From assembly GCF_040436345.1 (NCBI RefSeq), contig NC_133221.1, positions 17,109,165 to 17,173,164 of the forward strand: DNA of 64,000 nt, in the 5' to 3' direction. Below the pieces are notes generated by a model. The model was not told the origin of the DNA and searched no databases. It saw only the letters and a list, made by a program, of their open reading frames with translations. This DNA is from Pagrus major (lineage: Eukaryota > Chordata > Actinopteri > Spariformes > Sparidae). Shown here piece by piece: positions 23,541 through 38,500 of the stretch; position 1 is the first letter of the stretch; every line of letters begins with the position of its first letter. Both the position numbers and the translations under genes were made by a program.

Positions 23541-26500
23541 ATGGACGAGCAGAAATCAAACTGCGAAGAGAATGACTCTGAACCAACAGGTAATGTGCTC
23601 CTCTTAAAAATGTCCTCATGTTCCAGTGTCATCTGTTATAAATGTACACTAGTCTGCAGAAAGTGAAAGAGAAATGCACATGGTTGAGGAAATAAAACAG
23701 ATTTTTCATCTTATCACAATAGAGATTAGTCAGTATAATTTATTCAAGGTGATGACACCAGAGCAGAACAAATGAAAATGTTTTGATTTCATGTAGCGTT
23801 TTTTCTTTTTTCCGCTGTCTTCAGCTGATGACAATGCCCCTTCAAAGCAGCTTGTCTCCTCTGAGGAGGAGTCCAAAGCCCTTCCTGCTGCTGAGGATGT
23901 GTCCGGTGCTACTGCAGCCTCTTCCAGCACACCTGAGTACGTTTTCACTCAGATCCAAAAGGATTTCGTGTACACTGTAGAGGTCTTCATCCCAAGAAGC
24001 TGCTCATGCAACATCAAAAACTTTCTTTCTCTACTTGCGTTTTGAACAATTTTCTTTGTACCTGTACAGAGAGAGCGTTCGAGCCTGTGCACTCTGTAAC
24101 TGTGTGGATCGGAGCCTGCACGGACAGCGGGAACTGAGACACTTTGGGCCATCTTCTGAGCGGCTGACCCTCAAGCCATCAGCTTCTCCACTGCCTCAGC
24201 CCGGGAATGATGACCTGTCTTCCATTGGATTTTCTGATTCCCCCTGTCTGGCGGCACTCTTTGACGACTCAGGTTGAACTGAAAACATTATACTCTTATA
24301 GATTTCATCTACTAGAAATACAACACACGTATATTATTGAAATTCTATGAAATTTTTACTGATGTTGAGCTTTATAATGAACAGGGGGTTGTTGGGTTCA
24401 TCACTGGTGTGCGGTGTGGTCGGAGGGAGTGAAGCGGATGGAGAATGAGGAGCTGGAGAACGTGGATAAGGCCGTTATCTCAGGGACGCAGCGGGTAAGT
24501 TCACTTTCCATAGACTTGATAGTATTGATAGTAGTACAGTATAGAGTATATACAGTATATAGTATAGATGGTATTTGGTGGAAATATTGAGATAAACAGA
24601 GGCTTCCTTCAAAAACACTTACCATTGGTTTGTTTCAGCTTTGCGAATACTGCAAAAGGCTGGGTGCAACCATTCGATGCCATGCTGAGGGCTGCTCACG
24701 GTTCTACCACTTCCCCTGCTCGGCAGCCAGTGGATCCTTCCAGTCCATGAAGCAGTTGATCCTCCTCTGTCCAGAGCACATAGAGAAAGCAGAGGAATTG
24801 GGTAAGTGAATCAGACATCTTTGTCAGAATTGTAATGTGATGTCATTACTTAGGGCATGCTTTCAAACGGCACCAAAATCCATAGCTGTTCAATGCTGAT
24901 TTTGGTTTATCAACAGTGGACTGTTATTGTACCAAGGCATTGCTCTTTGTTGTCATAAAATGGCAGCTGCTTGCATTGCTTGGAAAAAAAAAGCAATCAT
25001 TGGTTGTCTTTTATTTAAAAAAAAAAATAAGTGAAACTTTTTCTTAACAAAACACATGGAAACTTTTAAAAATGGCTAGTACTACAAATTAAATTCAAGA
25101 TTAATTTAATTGTCATTATGCAACACAAGATTGTAACTGTGTAACTGTTGTGGTGACGACCTGAAAATTACACAAAAATCAGTCAATCGCATCTCCAGAA
25201 TCCCTTTAAATGTTTTCCTACATAGTGTGCTTTAGTTGTCCACCTTTATGCTCACACAGTGGCTTGACTGGCCTGTTTTTGTTTTTCTCCCCCTGTATGT
25301 GTCTGCTCTGTTAATGCCCCAAAAATACACCTGACGGTTTTACGTTTTTGTCACCCGCTATTCCGTTTTCACAAAAGTTGGTGAGCTGCGCATGTGCTTT
25401 GTTAATTATGTTGCCTATTGAAACGATCAAGGGCAACATGGTACCAAATGATATTGCACCAACCAGGTGCACTTAAAGGCTTTTATGAACGAACAGCATG
25501 AGTAGGCCTATATTAAATAGGAGATGTTGCATAATCAGTGCATTAATGCATATACAGGAGGGACGTAAGAGAGATCATCTTTCTCTCGGTTTTTCTGCAG
25601 AGCATGTGCAATTGTCCAATTTGGATTGAGCAAGGGCAGATTATCCACTAGTTTATTGTTCAGAAGGCTTTCTTCTTTCTGACGGTTAAAAAGAAATGTA
25701 CAAAAATGTTAAAATGGGTCACCAAATACACTGTGGTGGCCAGCCCAAGTAAAGTCTATGTATGGGAAACACTGCTATAAGGACATTTCTGTTGTAATCC
25801 CAGGAGCTACACACACAAAAAAACAAAAACTATACAGACTAATGAATAAATTAAAATTTAAGTCACAAAAATAAACTATTCATGGTGGCGTGCTGTGAAT
25901 GAGTTAAGGAGTCTCACAGCCTGAAGAAAGAAGATGCTCTGTAATCTGGTGGTACGACGGTGGATATATTTGTATCTTCTGCCAGACGGCAGCAGGGTGA
26001 ACAGACTGACTGGGGTGGGTGTTGTCTTGTAGCATCCTTTGGGCTCTGCACAGGCACGCCTCAGCCATATAACTGATGCTGAGTAGATGGGTACCAGTGA
26101 TGTCCAGGGTGGTTTTTATCAACTGCTTTTAGAGCCTTTCTGTCCTTGGCTGTGCTCGAACCATGCCAGTTTGTGATGTTTCAAGTAATAATGCTGTCTC
26201 TCGTTGCTCTGTAAAAGTTGACAAGGACTAGACACAGAACTTTAACCTTCTTAAGTTTCCTTAAGAAGTTGTAAATTTTTTTGCACCAGCTGTGTGATGA
26301 CCATGACAGGTTCTCTGTGATGTTGATTTCCATGAAACTCAAACTGTTAACCTGCTCCACCTCAGATCCACTGATGATGTTAATGTATTTGTTGTATATG
26401 TTTTTTCACAGCAGGTGAGGAGTCTTGGTGTGCAGTGTGTGACTCAGCGGGGGAGCTCACGGACTTGCTGTTCTGTACGGGTTGTGGCTTACATTATCAT

Positions 26501-29500
26501 GCTGCCTGTCTGGAGATTGGTGCCACGCCCATTCAGCGGGCAGGATGGCAGTGCCCGGAGTGTAAAGTGTGCCAGACTTGCAGGTGAGTCAAATCTCATG
26601 AATGAAACTGTATAAACTGTACCCTATCTGAGCGATTCAGATGTTTTGTCTAATGTTTTGCATTTTAACATAGTTAAAAAAAACAACAACTATATTTATC
26701 TTATTGTTCTTGAACTTTATTTCCCATTTTTAAAAGTACTGTCTTGATTCTTTATTTTCTTAGACAACCAGGAGAAGACTCCAAAATGTTGGTATGCGAT
26801 GCCTGTGATAAGGGCTACCACACCTTCTGTCTCCAGCCGGCCATGGATTCTCTTCCCTCTGACCCATGGAAATGCAGAGTAAGTCACAATTGGCAGTCAC
26901 CTCCACAAAGTGATGGCCTAAACTTAGAAATTATTGTGAAAACAAGTTCAAATACTTTCTTGAGATTGAAATCTTCCTGTCAAAAATATTTGAAAGTGAG
27001 CTTTTTTCATGTGCTTCTTTGATATATCTTTTTACATTTTAACCATATTATATCTACTATGTCAGAGGTGTCGTGTATGTACGGAGTGTGGTGTCCGTGG
27101 ACTGGTGCTGCCAGGTTCGGCCCAGTGGTTTGACAACTACGCCGTGTGTGAGGCCTGCCAGCGTCAACGCAGCTCTACATGTGGCGTTTGCAGCAAAGCT
27201 GCCAACCCATCTGTCACTCTGCAGTGCTGCAGTATCTGCCACAGGTTTGTTAATACACAGGCACAATAGTGTCAATGGAGATGATGATCCTGTGGCTTGT
27301 TACTAATTTTGTCCAAAAATATTTCTTGATCATCTCTGTACTGTTTTAGATGGGTGCACAGTGAATGTGCTCTACCAGGGGAGCTTCCAGAAGCCAAGTG
27401 CATTTGCTTGCTTTGCAAGGAGCAGCAGCCTGTCACTCAACCACACACAGCAGAAATACAAACCAGAGAGGCATCTGAGGAGACTGGAGGACATGTGGAT
27501 TTGGTGGAGATGACAATTCAAACAGATGCAGACATGGAGACAGAAGAGCACACAGACTTATCAAAGGTGACACCAGGACAGAGAGGCACATCAGCGACGG
27601 GTCAGGCTGAAGCCACGACTGACAAAGAGACACCCATGGACTTGGGTAAGTCTCAGTCAGACACTACAGAACAGAAAGCCTACAAATCATGCCAGTCATG
27701 AGGTTTATTGGAATAGCAAAAAAATGTAACTTCTTTATGTCAAAGATGTTTTTATTTAAGTTCACTACCTTTGGCTTTAGGGGCGGAGTCTGCACCTGTT
27801 GAGACAACAGATGTTGGCAAGAAGATCACTGAGAAAGAGCTAAAGGTAGCAACAGAAGAAATATCTTCTGAGGCGCCTGCTGCTCCACTCCAGTCTTCAG
27901 GTAAACACAGAGAACACTGTAGATGTACATATTTGAGAGTGAACACAAAGCTGCACTTTATTATTTTTAAGTCAGTCTGCTGTAACTAATGATAGATTCA
28001 TAAATGTTAACACTGATAACAACGCATTCCTCAATCTCAAATGTAGAAAGTGGAACAACAGAACAGGGGCCCTCTTGTCTACCTGCTGATGGAGAAAGAG
28101 CAGAAGAGGCAGTCAGCCAGGTGACCCAAGCCACTCCATCTCAGGACCCCACTGCAAAGACACAGTCTAACAACTCTAAAGTAGAACCGCCGGTGTCACA
28201 GCAGGGCCCTGAAAATATGGAGGTGGAGAAGGAGGAGGAGGAGAAGGAGACCACTCCGTCAGTGAAACAAGAAGCATCAGCAGAGTTAATAAACAAGGAC
28301 TCTGATAGTACGCCAATCACAGAACCATTCAGTAAGGATCCACCAAAGTTACCAGCTTCTCCTGCCTTTGTCGACAAAACAGAGCAGAAAAGAAGTCCAT
28401 GCCAGGAGCGCCGGTCTCCCTCACCTCTTTCTTTATCAGTAGACAAACGGGATACCCTCTCTGCTGCAGACATGGACGGGAGGTTACTACCTCACTCTGA
28501 GGAGGAGGAGGAGGAAGACGAGGACGATGAGCCAATGAAAGGGGAAGAGCACATTGTGGTCATAAAGCAGGAAATGCATGAGCAGGACATTAAGCCAGAA
28601 TTGCTGCTGGACGAGATGTCCAATATGAGCCATGGAGATGAGAGCAGCAGCGGCTTTATGGGCTCTCCAGGAGAACCCGATCCTCAGCTCTCCATGGAAT
28701 TTGGGCTCGCTGGCCGCTCACACCCAGATAACTTGCTCACTGAGACTGATGACTCGCTTCCCTTCGAACCCCTCAGAAGCGACAGAGAGAAGGTGAAACG
28801 TAGAGGATCCCCAGGCCGCTCACGGGTCAAACAGGTAAGGTCACCATGTGTCTTTTGAGTGTTTACAGCTGTTGTTCTACTTTTTATCTATTGTTTTTTA
28901 AGATGTAATTTTCACATTCTCACAACATGACTTAACATTGAAATGGATTATTCTCTGCTTGTAGGGGCGAAGCAATAGTTTTCCTGCAAAGCGCAGACCT
29001 CGAGGAGGTGGTGCAGGTAGAGGGCGTGGTGGGAGGTCACGCCTCAAAGCCATGGCCTCCTGCATTGATGCCTTCTTGGTGAGCTGTGACTTGGGAACAG
29101 ACTTCAAAATGTCATTTATATTCTTTCAATGTTATAATATGGTCAAAATCACTTTTCTTTTTTCAAATTCTTTCAGTAATTATATTTTATATTATATTTG
29201 CAATGTATTTGAAACTGTTTGTGTCCTTGTCCACAGCTAAGCATGACCTCAGACACTGGAATAAGTAAGGAGGAAGATGATGAGGAAGACGACACCATGC
29301 AGAACACAGTGGTTCTTTTCTCAAACACTGATAAATTTGTCCTGCTCCAGGTACAGCTATTGTTGTTGTGTGACATTTTTAATTACCCTGAGGCATTTGC
29401 TGTGCCAAGAATCACAGTTTTCACTTTCGAATGCAACATAAATAGATTCTTTGTTTCCCCCTTTTTCATTTTTTCGTCTCACTTTCTCTCTTCTGTTTTA

Positions 29501-32500
29501 GGATATGTGTGTTGTGTGTGGCAGCTTTGGAAAGGGTGCGGAGGGGCAGTTGTTGGCTTGTGCTCAGTGTGCCCAGTGTTACCATCCTTACTGTGTGAAC
29601 AGCAAAGTAAGCAAAATGTTACCCTTTGACTTTTATTTTTTCTATCACCATATTTTGTAAATCCCGATAGATTAAACCTGATATCTTCTCTAGATCACCA
29701 AGACGATGCTCCGTAAGGGCTGGCGCTGTTTGGAATGTATTGTGTGTGAGGTGTGCGGAAAGGCTTCGGATCCCTCCCGTCTGCTGCTGTGTGATGACTG
29801 TGATGTCAGCTATCACACCTACTGCTTGGACCCACCTCTGCACAATGTTCCCAAGGGTGGTTGGAAGTGCAAATGGTAAAGAAAACATTTAAACAGGAAC
29901 ATCTTAATGCTTTGTTCAGCCTTGTAGCTTTGAATGGGGTCAAATGGAAATGAATACATGTGAATTTGCATATTATGTAAAACACTCATGCCACAGCCCT
30001 GCATTAGCAATTCAGAGGCCCATCCCTCTGCCTCTTGCTTCTGTAGCAACAGAAAAATTGTTGCACCACTCACATAGGCATCTGTATATTAGCATATTAG
30101 CTGTGTAATTATTACAGAGTGCTTCAATATTTCTGCGCAGGTGTGTCTGCTGTGTGCAGTGTGGTTCCAACTCACCGGGTTTCCACTGTGAGTGGCAGAA
30201 CAACTACACCCACTGTGGCCCCTGTGCCAGCCTCGTCACTTGTCCAGTGTGCAGAGAGAACTTCATGGAGGAGGAGCTGTTGCTGCAGTGTCAGTACTGC
30301 GATCGGTAGGTGCTGCTCATTAGAACTACACATGCACACACAGAAACTGAGGTATTCATGAGACTGCAGCTAATGAAGACAAGCGGGGAATGGATTATTT
30401 ATGTATTTTTTCATGTCATGAATAATTCCATAACATCTTTGATTCGCGGTGTGATTTGTTATTAAAACTATGCAATATATCAATGTATTTTTGTGTGCCT
30501 GTGCAGATGGGTCCATGCTGTCTGTGAGAGTCTGTACACAGAGGATGAGGTGGAACAAGCTTCTGATGAAGGCTTTGCGTGCACATCCTGCACCCCATAT
30601 GTTCCAAAACCTGTGGGTAAGTCTCAGAAAGACCCTGTTTTAAAACTGAAGACAGGAAGACCATGGTTTGCGAAAATAAACACAGGATATTATTAATGTA
30701 CTAATAATATTTCTTTTGCTTCTTTCTCTCTTTATACCTGCTTTTCGCATTTGTTCGCAGTAGTAGAGTCAGCCATTATGGCTTCTATAAAGATCAAAGA
30801 GCCAGGTTAGTCGACTTTGCTGATTCATGTTTATTATCACAAGCCCACTCTGTGTGGTCATTGTTTTTTTGTTTTAAGAGTATGTCACTCAGATTTTCAA
30901 ATGTTACTTTACAGAACCCCAGTTCTACCGGTTGGAGGGAGTGTGGCTGACTGAGTCGGGCATGTCTCTGCTTCGTAGCATGTCCATGTCTCCCCTTCAC
31001 AAGAGACGACAGCGTCGCTCCCGTCTAGGCACTCTGTGTTGTGAAGGAGGTCCTGATGGAATGGATCTGAGGGAGGTCGAAGGAGATGGTGAGGAGAAAA
31101 AAGGCTGGCACACTCCCTGCTTATCCTTTGGTGTGTGAACAATGTTTAGAGGTGTTTTTCTCCCTTTTAGACCTTGTTTAAATACAATGTTGTTTTGTAG
31201 GGGAGCCCATGGAATGTGAACCCAAGATGGAGAACCCAGGGAGCCCTGACAGAGAAGGTGGTGCTGAGGGACCAGAAGGCATGGCTGACTGCGAGGGTCT
31301 CAAAGCAGGAGCAGAGGAGACAGAGGATAGCAAAAAGCGAAAGCGGAAACCTTACAGGCCTGGTAAGCGACCCAGAATTTCACAAAATAACTTATAGCAT
31401 CCACATAAATGTCTGACCATCCACAATATATCTACAAATATTTTCTTCATGAATTGTAAAAGGAATTGGAGGCTTCATGGTGCGACAAAGGAAGTGTCAC
31501 ACACGGTTGAAGAAAGAATTTTTCGCCCAGCTGGCTGGAGAGACTACATTAGATGGTCAGCCAATAGAGAGAACCATTGATGAAGGTTAGTGACAATTGT
31601 TGAATTTCATTTTATCCATTATTTATAATTTATAATAAAATAGTAACATAATTCTCATAAGCGTGATCTCCCTAATTGGGGTGGGGATTCAAAGTTTACT
31701 TTTTTTGACATACTCAATAGGCTGTTTTCCAGCTATTGGCAATGGTACCCTCTGCATATGATCTCTCTTCACCCTAAGGCCATGTTTGGTCTCATGTATA
31801 AATACAGAGCCCCTCATTCATTTGAATCAGGCCACTATGTTGACGCAGTGGATCTGCCAATGTAGAGGGATTAAGCAAATCCTTTTTACACATGGCTGTT
31901 TTTTTATCTGATTGCCCTCTCATCATCTTCCAATATTAGGGACAGTGTGACCACATTTGTTTTTTATGGATATTGTATGTTTGGGAAACTGAATTTCATG
32001 GTTTTATATGCCTAGGACCCCATCCTGACACCGATAACATAATGGATCCTAAACCAGTGGAGGGTGAGGAGCAGGCCAAGAAACGCCGGGGCCGAAAGAA
32101 GAGCAAACTTGAGGACATGTTCCCAACATATCTCCAGGTTTGTAGTCTCTCTTGCCCCATGTCGTAACCATTTTTACACTTATGTCATCCAGTGATATAA
32201 TGTTTATATCGTAAATGTTTGTAATTCGCTGCAGGAGGCTTTCTTTGGGAAGACACTAATAGACTTGAGTAAGAAAGCTGTGATGATACCACCAGGGCAG
32301 AGGCCAGGTGCATGCCTTGTCCGACCTTCATTACCAGCACCGTCAGGGCTCAAAACTACTGCCCCAGAGGGTAAGAGCACTAACTTAACCTGTGACACAT
32401 GAAAACTCAGAAAATTATTTGTGACACTGGGTGTGGAAAAGGTTAGTACATGGTGTGTGACCTTTGTGCTTCTCTCGCTAGCTGATGCCAAGGATCGTCT

Positions 32501-35500
32501 GATGAAAGATAATTTTCCTCTCAAGCAAGAGGGGGGTGAGGACCCCCAGGCTCAGGGAGAAGGTGCAGGTAAGTGTCTGTTTGGACTCTGATTATGCTGG
32601 TGTATTGTTATGGCCGTAAGGTTATTGCAGGTTGGTTTAACATTGCACATTTTTAGGGGTTTCTGCACCATCCTCATCGCTGAAGGACCAGGCGTCAGCT
32701 GATCCTCATGACTCTGATGCAGAAAAAAGTGAAGGTACTCCCCTGAGAGAATACTTTTGCATATATAGTGTGTAACATTAATTTGTTTTAAATTAACATT
32801 TAATATCTGATGTTAACATTACACCTTAAATGATGTTGTCCTTGACCATGACAGGTCTTCCGCAAGGGGTGGAGAGTCAGGACTCTGAACAGTTCTTCAG
32901 GAAGGTTTTGGGAGTGTCAGATGGTTCCCCTTTAGGGGGCATGAAGCCCATCTTGGAGGGCAGTAAGGGAGAACTCAATCGTAGCACTCTGCCACAGAGA
33001 GCTCTCCTTTCAGGTGGGTACAAAGGGAAGCCTTCAGATGATCATATCATGATGTTTTTGTTGTTCAAACCTTTGTTTGTTGTATGATAGAGGATGTGTG
33101 AAATTAAGGTTTAAGTGAAGTTGGATTCGTAATTTAAATATGAAAAAAATCTCATGCAGGGTCCCTGCCCTCAGCTGGAATGATGGACGCCTTTCCTGGC
33201 CTCTCTCAGTCACCGTTTTTTGACATGCGGTAAGACCAATACTGAATTGCCTAGTGTATTTTATTTTCCAACAATCTATAGTATGTAATTCTGCAACTTG
33301 ATACAATACGTACTACATATTACAACATACTTTTTATGTTCCTGTTGTTGGCATGTGTAAGCCCTTTATTTAATGCCAAACAATACCCTCTTATTTTATG
33401 TACAGGGACCGAGGAGGACTGTTCAGTCCGGATGGGGGTGAGGAGAGCCCCTGGGCGACTCCCTCTACCCCAGCGACCCCCTCCTCCCCACCTACCCCCA
33501 CTGAGGCAGAGGGTGATGGGCTTTCCTACAATCAGCGCAGTCTTCAGCGCTGGGAGAAAGATGAGGAGCTTGGAGAACTCTCAACCATTTCCCCTGTTCT
33601 CTATGCCAATACCAACTTTCCCACTCTCAAACAGGACTACCCAGGTGAGTGTGGAAGACATACTATATTAACATGTACAACCTATTTATTAGACTAAACA
33701 GTCATGCTTTTTCAAAGTATGATTTATATCACTGTTAGATATTAAGCAGATGTGAAACATGTCACCTGTTACAGACTGGGCTAGTCGCTGTAAGCAAATC
33801 ATGAAGATCTGGAGGAAGGTATCAGCAGCTGACAAGGTTCCATATCTGGTAGGTTTGCAGTTTTTTGTTTTAATGGACAGTACAGATTTATTATTTATTT
33901 AATTAAATTTTTTTTATTGTCGTTCGCTCTAACACACGTTACTCAAATGTAGTCCGTGACGCCAGGTTCTTGTTATTCTGTGTTTGATCATAGTCTGTCC
34001 AATAGCATATGGTACCCTCACTTCTATGCAGAAATTTACCAACACAGAAGTTCAGGAACTGTTACTTTTCATTCAGCTTGTCTGGTGGGATCTTCTTATT
34101 AAAACCAAAATGAGAAATTTGGCATCGAGATATTCCACGTTCAGCCTACATGATGTTTGATGTAGATATGGGACAGTATGACATTTTCATTTTATGATTA
34201 TCCTGGTCAAAATAATTTGAGAGCTAGACAGCTTTTTCAAGTTAAAATATTTAAAATTATCCCGATAACAGAAATTCAGCACAATTTATATTGAGCATGT
34301 TTCTGCAATTAAACGAAAGTATTACTAATTATTAACTAATTTAGTTTAATATTCTTATAAACATCTTTTTATTCTTTCTGTAGCAAAAGGCCAAAGATAA
34401 CCGAGCAGCTCAGAGGATCAACAAGGCACAGAAGGTGAATTAAAGCATCAGCACGCTTTTGTATTGTCAAGGTGAATTAGGTTTGCTGTCTGTCCATTAG
34501 AGTCGTGGTGCAGATTGTTTATGTTTCCTCTTTACTCTTTTCACAGCAGGCAGAGAGTCAGGTGTGCAGGCCGATCAAGACAGAAGGAGGGCGTGTGAAG
34601 GGAGAACGGCCCAGTTTACACCTCCAGATCCCTCCACCTTCAGGCTCTGCGTCAGTCTCTTCCCAGCCCAGCTCTGCAGAAAGCCCATTTCCCTTCCCTC
34701 CAGATTCAGGGTCATCCTCAGTCTTTTTCTCAGATGGACCTGTTAAGACCCCAGGGTCAGCTGAAATCCGGACAGACCCTTTGGCCAAGTTTCCTCCTCA
34801 GTCACCTCACTCTCACTCTCACTCCCACCCAACCACTCCCTTCTCCCATGCTGGGGCCAGCCCATTGCAGGCCTCTTCCTCAGGTTATTCCGCTTCCGGC
34901 CCGCAGGGTCCTCCTCAGGGACGGCCAGCCAGTCTTGGCCCCTTTGACATGCAACCAGGAACTCCTGGAACCCCCAGACGGGCTCAGCAGGTTGACCCTT
35001 ACTTCAGATCACAGCTGCAGCAGCAACAAAGTCATCTACCACAATCACAGCAAGGCTCTCAGGAGTCGTTAGGACCTCCAGAAAGTCCTCATTCAAGAGG
35101 TGCTGGGCTTGGGGAGTCGCCCATGTTCTCGCCAACCCACAATACCCACTATGGAGACCCTTTCAGAAACCAGCAAGGGATGGGACGGTCAGATTATGGC
35201 TCATCCCCATCACCTTCTGCAGTGGCTTCCTCACCTGCAAGCACAGGGCAGTACAGGGCTGATATGAGTGCACCTTCTCCACGCTCCTCCGCAGTTGGAA
35301 GACCGGACCTTTCCATTGGCTCCCCTGCTGGGATGCTGGACTCCGGAGATGGTTTATTCAAGGCACCTATGACACCAAGGATGCACCAAGGGGAGGGACT
35401 TCCTCCTGGAGCATCCCCTAGCCACCACTCTGATGGCTACAGGCAGTCTCCTTCCCACCCTTTCTCTGACCCCCACCCTCAACCACTGCTAACTCCCAGA

Positions 35501-38500
35501 CCGCAGTCAGGCGATAATTGTTCTCTCGGACCCCAGAGACACAATGTGGGTCAACAGGAAGTTTGTCCGAGAGTGCCCTCCAGCCCACAGTCCCAGGGCA
35601 GCTCTCAGTCTCCCCACACTCCTGGTGGCCTCTCCAATGATGCTTACTCTGTTCACTCTCCTGCTACTCCTCGTTTCCAATCCCCAGACCCTTGTTCGCA
35701 GCCACCTTCAAGGCCACAATCTAGAGACCCTTTTGCTACTATCCACAAACCCTCTCGCCCCTCCTCTGTTGCCCCAGAGGGAACTGCAAGTTACAAAAGC
35801 TCACCTCATCCTAACCAGCCACCTCCACCCCATCCTAACAACAGTTCCATGGGGGATCCTCTTTCTGGTAATCTGTCAGCACCTCCTACTTTCAACCGCA
35901 GCCCAAGCACAGGAGGCTTCCAAATGACCCAACAGCAGAGTCAGATGATGCAGGGTCAGCTTCAGCCACAGCCACAAAGTCAGCAGTCTATGGGAGCAGA
36001 CGGCTTCAACTCTAGGGTGCCACCTCCTTCTGGATCTCAAGAACTACCAGCTGTCCGCCCCCCTGATGCACCTCATCAACCAGCTTTGCCAGGCACTCAA
36101 GAAATGCCTGACATGTCAGCAGTGCAGGACCCTGCTTTAGTGGGCCTTAGCCCTTCTGAGCTGGAGAAGCACAGACAGGTATCAAAGTTTTAGCCAGTGA
36201 ACAATTGTTGTATGCACCTCTTGCTTGTTTTGCTAATCAATGCTTCTCATGTTTTTTAGCGCCAGAGACTGAGGGAATTCTTAATCAGACAACAAATGCA
36301 GAGAAATTCCATTAGACAAGAGAAGGAGGCTGCTGCTGCTGCCGGCAGTGCATCCCCTGGCTGGTCCGGTGGAGAGGTGGGAGCCTTTCAACCGGACAAG
36401 GCCCACAGAGCACCACCACCTTATCCACAGGTACACACCTCCACAAAACTTACAAAAGGAACATTTAACAAGAGTGTGATATAGGAATTAAGAAGATGCG
36501 TTTGAATGTAGAAAAATGAAGCCAATACTTACTTTCTTTAGGATCGTGTTGCTGCTGCTACTGCTGCTGGAGCTCAGGCTTCTGTGGCAGGGAAGATGCC
36601 CATGGCTGTAGGAGGCATGGAGGACAAGCTCATTCGCCCACCACCTCCAGGAACCCCTTCTATAATGGATCCTAATGCACTAAGGTGAACACCTAATTGA
36701 AGTAGACAGCATTTGGTGCAACTTTGTTTTATATAAAGGTCACGCAAGAAATGTCAGCATTTGATCATTACAGAAATGCAAAGATGTAAGATGCATGCAA
36801 ATTCAGATGAAACATTGCCAAGTAGTAATATTACTGGAACTGAATAGGGAATGTAAGAAGCCCAGAAGCACAAGATGGTCACAGAAATAATTACTTGCCC
36901 TCAAAGTAATTATCAGCAACCTAACTTAGTCCCAGCCCTCGCATCTTCAAAAACTAGTCATACAGTACAGTGAATTGAAATGCATATATTCTGTCTGTCT
37001 CTATCCTTCAGGCCGCAAGGGCCCACCAGACCTCAGGGCATGTTTTCCCGTCCACCATTCCCTCCTCAGTGGCAGGGCCAGGCTCCAGGTCCGAGGAGGT
37101 TCCCCCAGCCTGGCATGGAGGCTATGGGCATAAGGCACAATCTCAACCCTGCTGTCAACGTCCAGGGTATGGAAGGCATGGGCAACCCGCACACCATGAT
37201 GCCAGGACACGGAGGAGAGACCATGCAACCAATGGGTCAAGGACCCCCACCGCAGTTTATTGAATTGAGACACAACTCACAGAGGCTACCCCTACGAGCC
37301 CAGTTTATGCCACGTGGACCTCAGCCCAGACCACGGCTCTTTGTTCCACAGCAAGGAATGGCATCCCCGTTTGTTGAGCAACATCCTGTAGCTCAAGCTG
37401 GTGCCATGCAAACAGAGGGGGGGAGTGACTCACAGCTGGGGTTACAGCAGGGTGGTGTGCCAGTTTTAATGTCTCAGCAATCTACAGGCCCAGTAACACA
37501 GCAGCCTCACCTGCAGCCCCACGCAGCTACTTCCACTCCAAACATGGCTAGCACTGAGCAGCATCAGCTTCCACAGCGAAGCGTAGTCACAGGGCCCCAG
37601 TCTGCCACGGTAGAAAGCAGTGAGGAACTGCCAGAACCTGACCTCGAAGGGCTTGGGGATGCGCCAGGGGATGGAGGTGTGGAGGATGAGGATGATTTGG
37701 CTTTAGACTTGGATCCTGACAAAGGAGATGATGACTTGGGCAACCTGGACAACCTTGAAACCAATGATCCACATCTAGACGACTTGCTTAACAGTGATGA
37801 GTTTGACCTGCTGGCTTACACTGACCCTGAGCTAGACCAAGGAGACCCTAAAGATGTCTTCTCAGACCAGCTGCGCTTGGTGGAGGCAGAAAGTGAAGCA
37901 CCTTCATCTTCCTCTGGATCTGTGTCTGTTAAAGTGGAAGTGAAAGCCAAGGTGGAGCCAGGGCAGGAGTCTCGCACAACAGCCCCTGCCACAGCTGGGG
38001 GTTCTTCTACCCAAATGCCACCCTCTGCAGAAATTGCTGATATCTCCAAGGTCAAAATAGAGGACAGAGGTCTGACCCCTCAGTTGCAGCCTGGACAGAC
38101 TGTGGTGAAAGATGAAATAGGAGAAGCTGTGTCGATGCTTCTTGGTGGTACCACACCATCAGCCAAGCCTGCACAACCAGAAAATCAGTCAGCTTCACTG
38201 AGTTCTGTTCGATTAGGGGGTCTTCAGTACCCTCTGCCAGGCCAAGGTGATCCATTACCTTTTCCTCCAGCTGCTCCACATGCAGATATTGGTGATGATC
38301 CACTGGAGCTGCCTGATGTAGGGGGACAGCACTCCCCTGCTGTAGATTTGGCAAAGGTAGAAAGCTCTTTAGATGGTGAACTGCCTCTTCTAATACAGGA
38401 TCTGTTGGAGCATGAGAAGAAGGAACAGCAGAAGCAGCAACAGCAGCAACAGCTCAGTTCCCTCCACCAAGGAGGCATGGCTCCTCATTTTCCTGGCCTC

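Noticed and set aside
25904-26122. Minus-strand 72-codon open frame in a kmt2d intron
   Set aside because: It is a fragment of a decayed LINE protein, out of frame with its neighbours, not a host gene.
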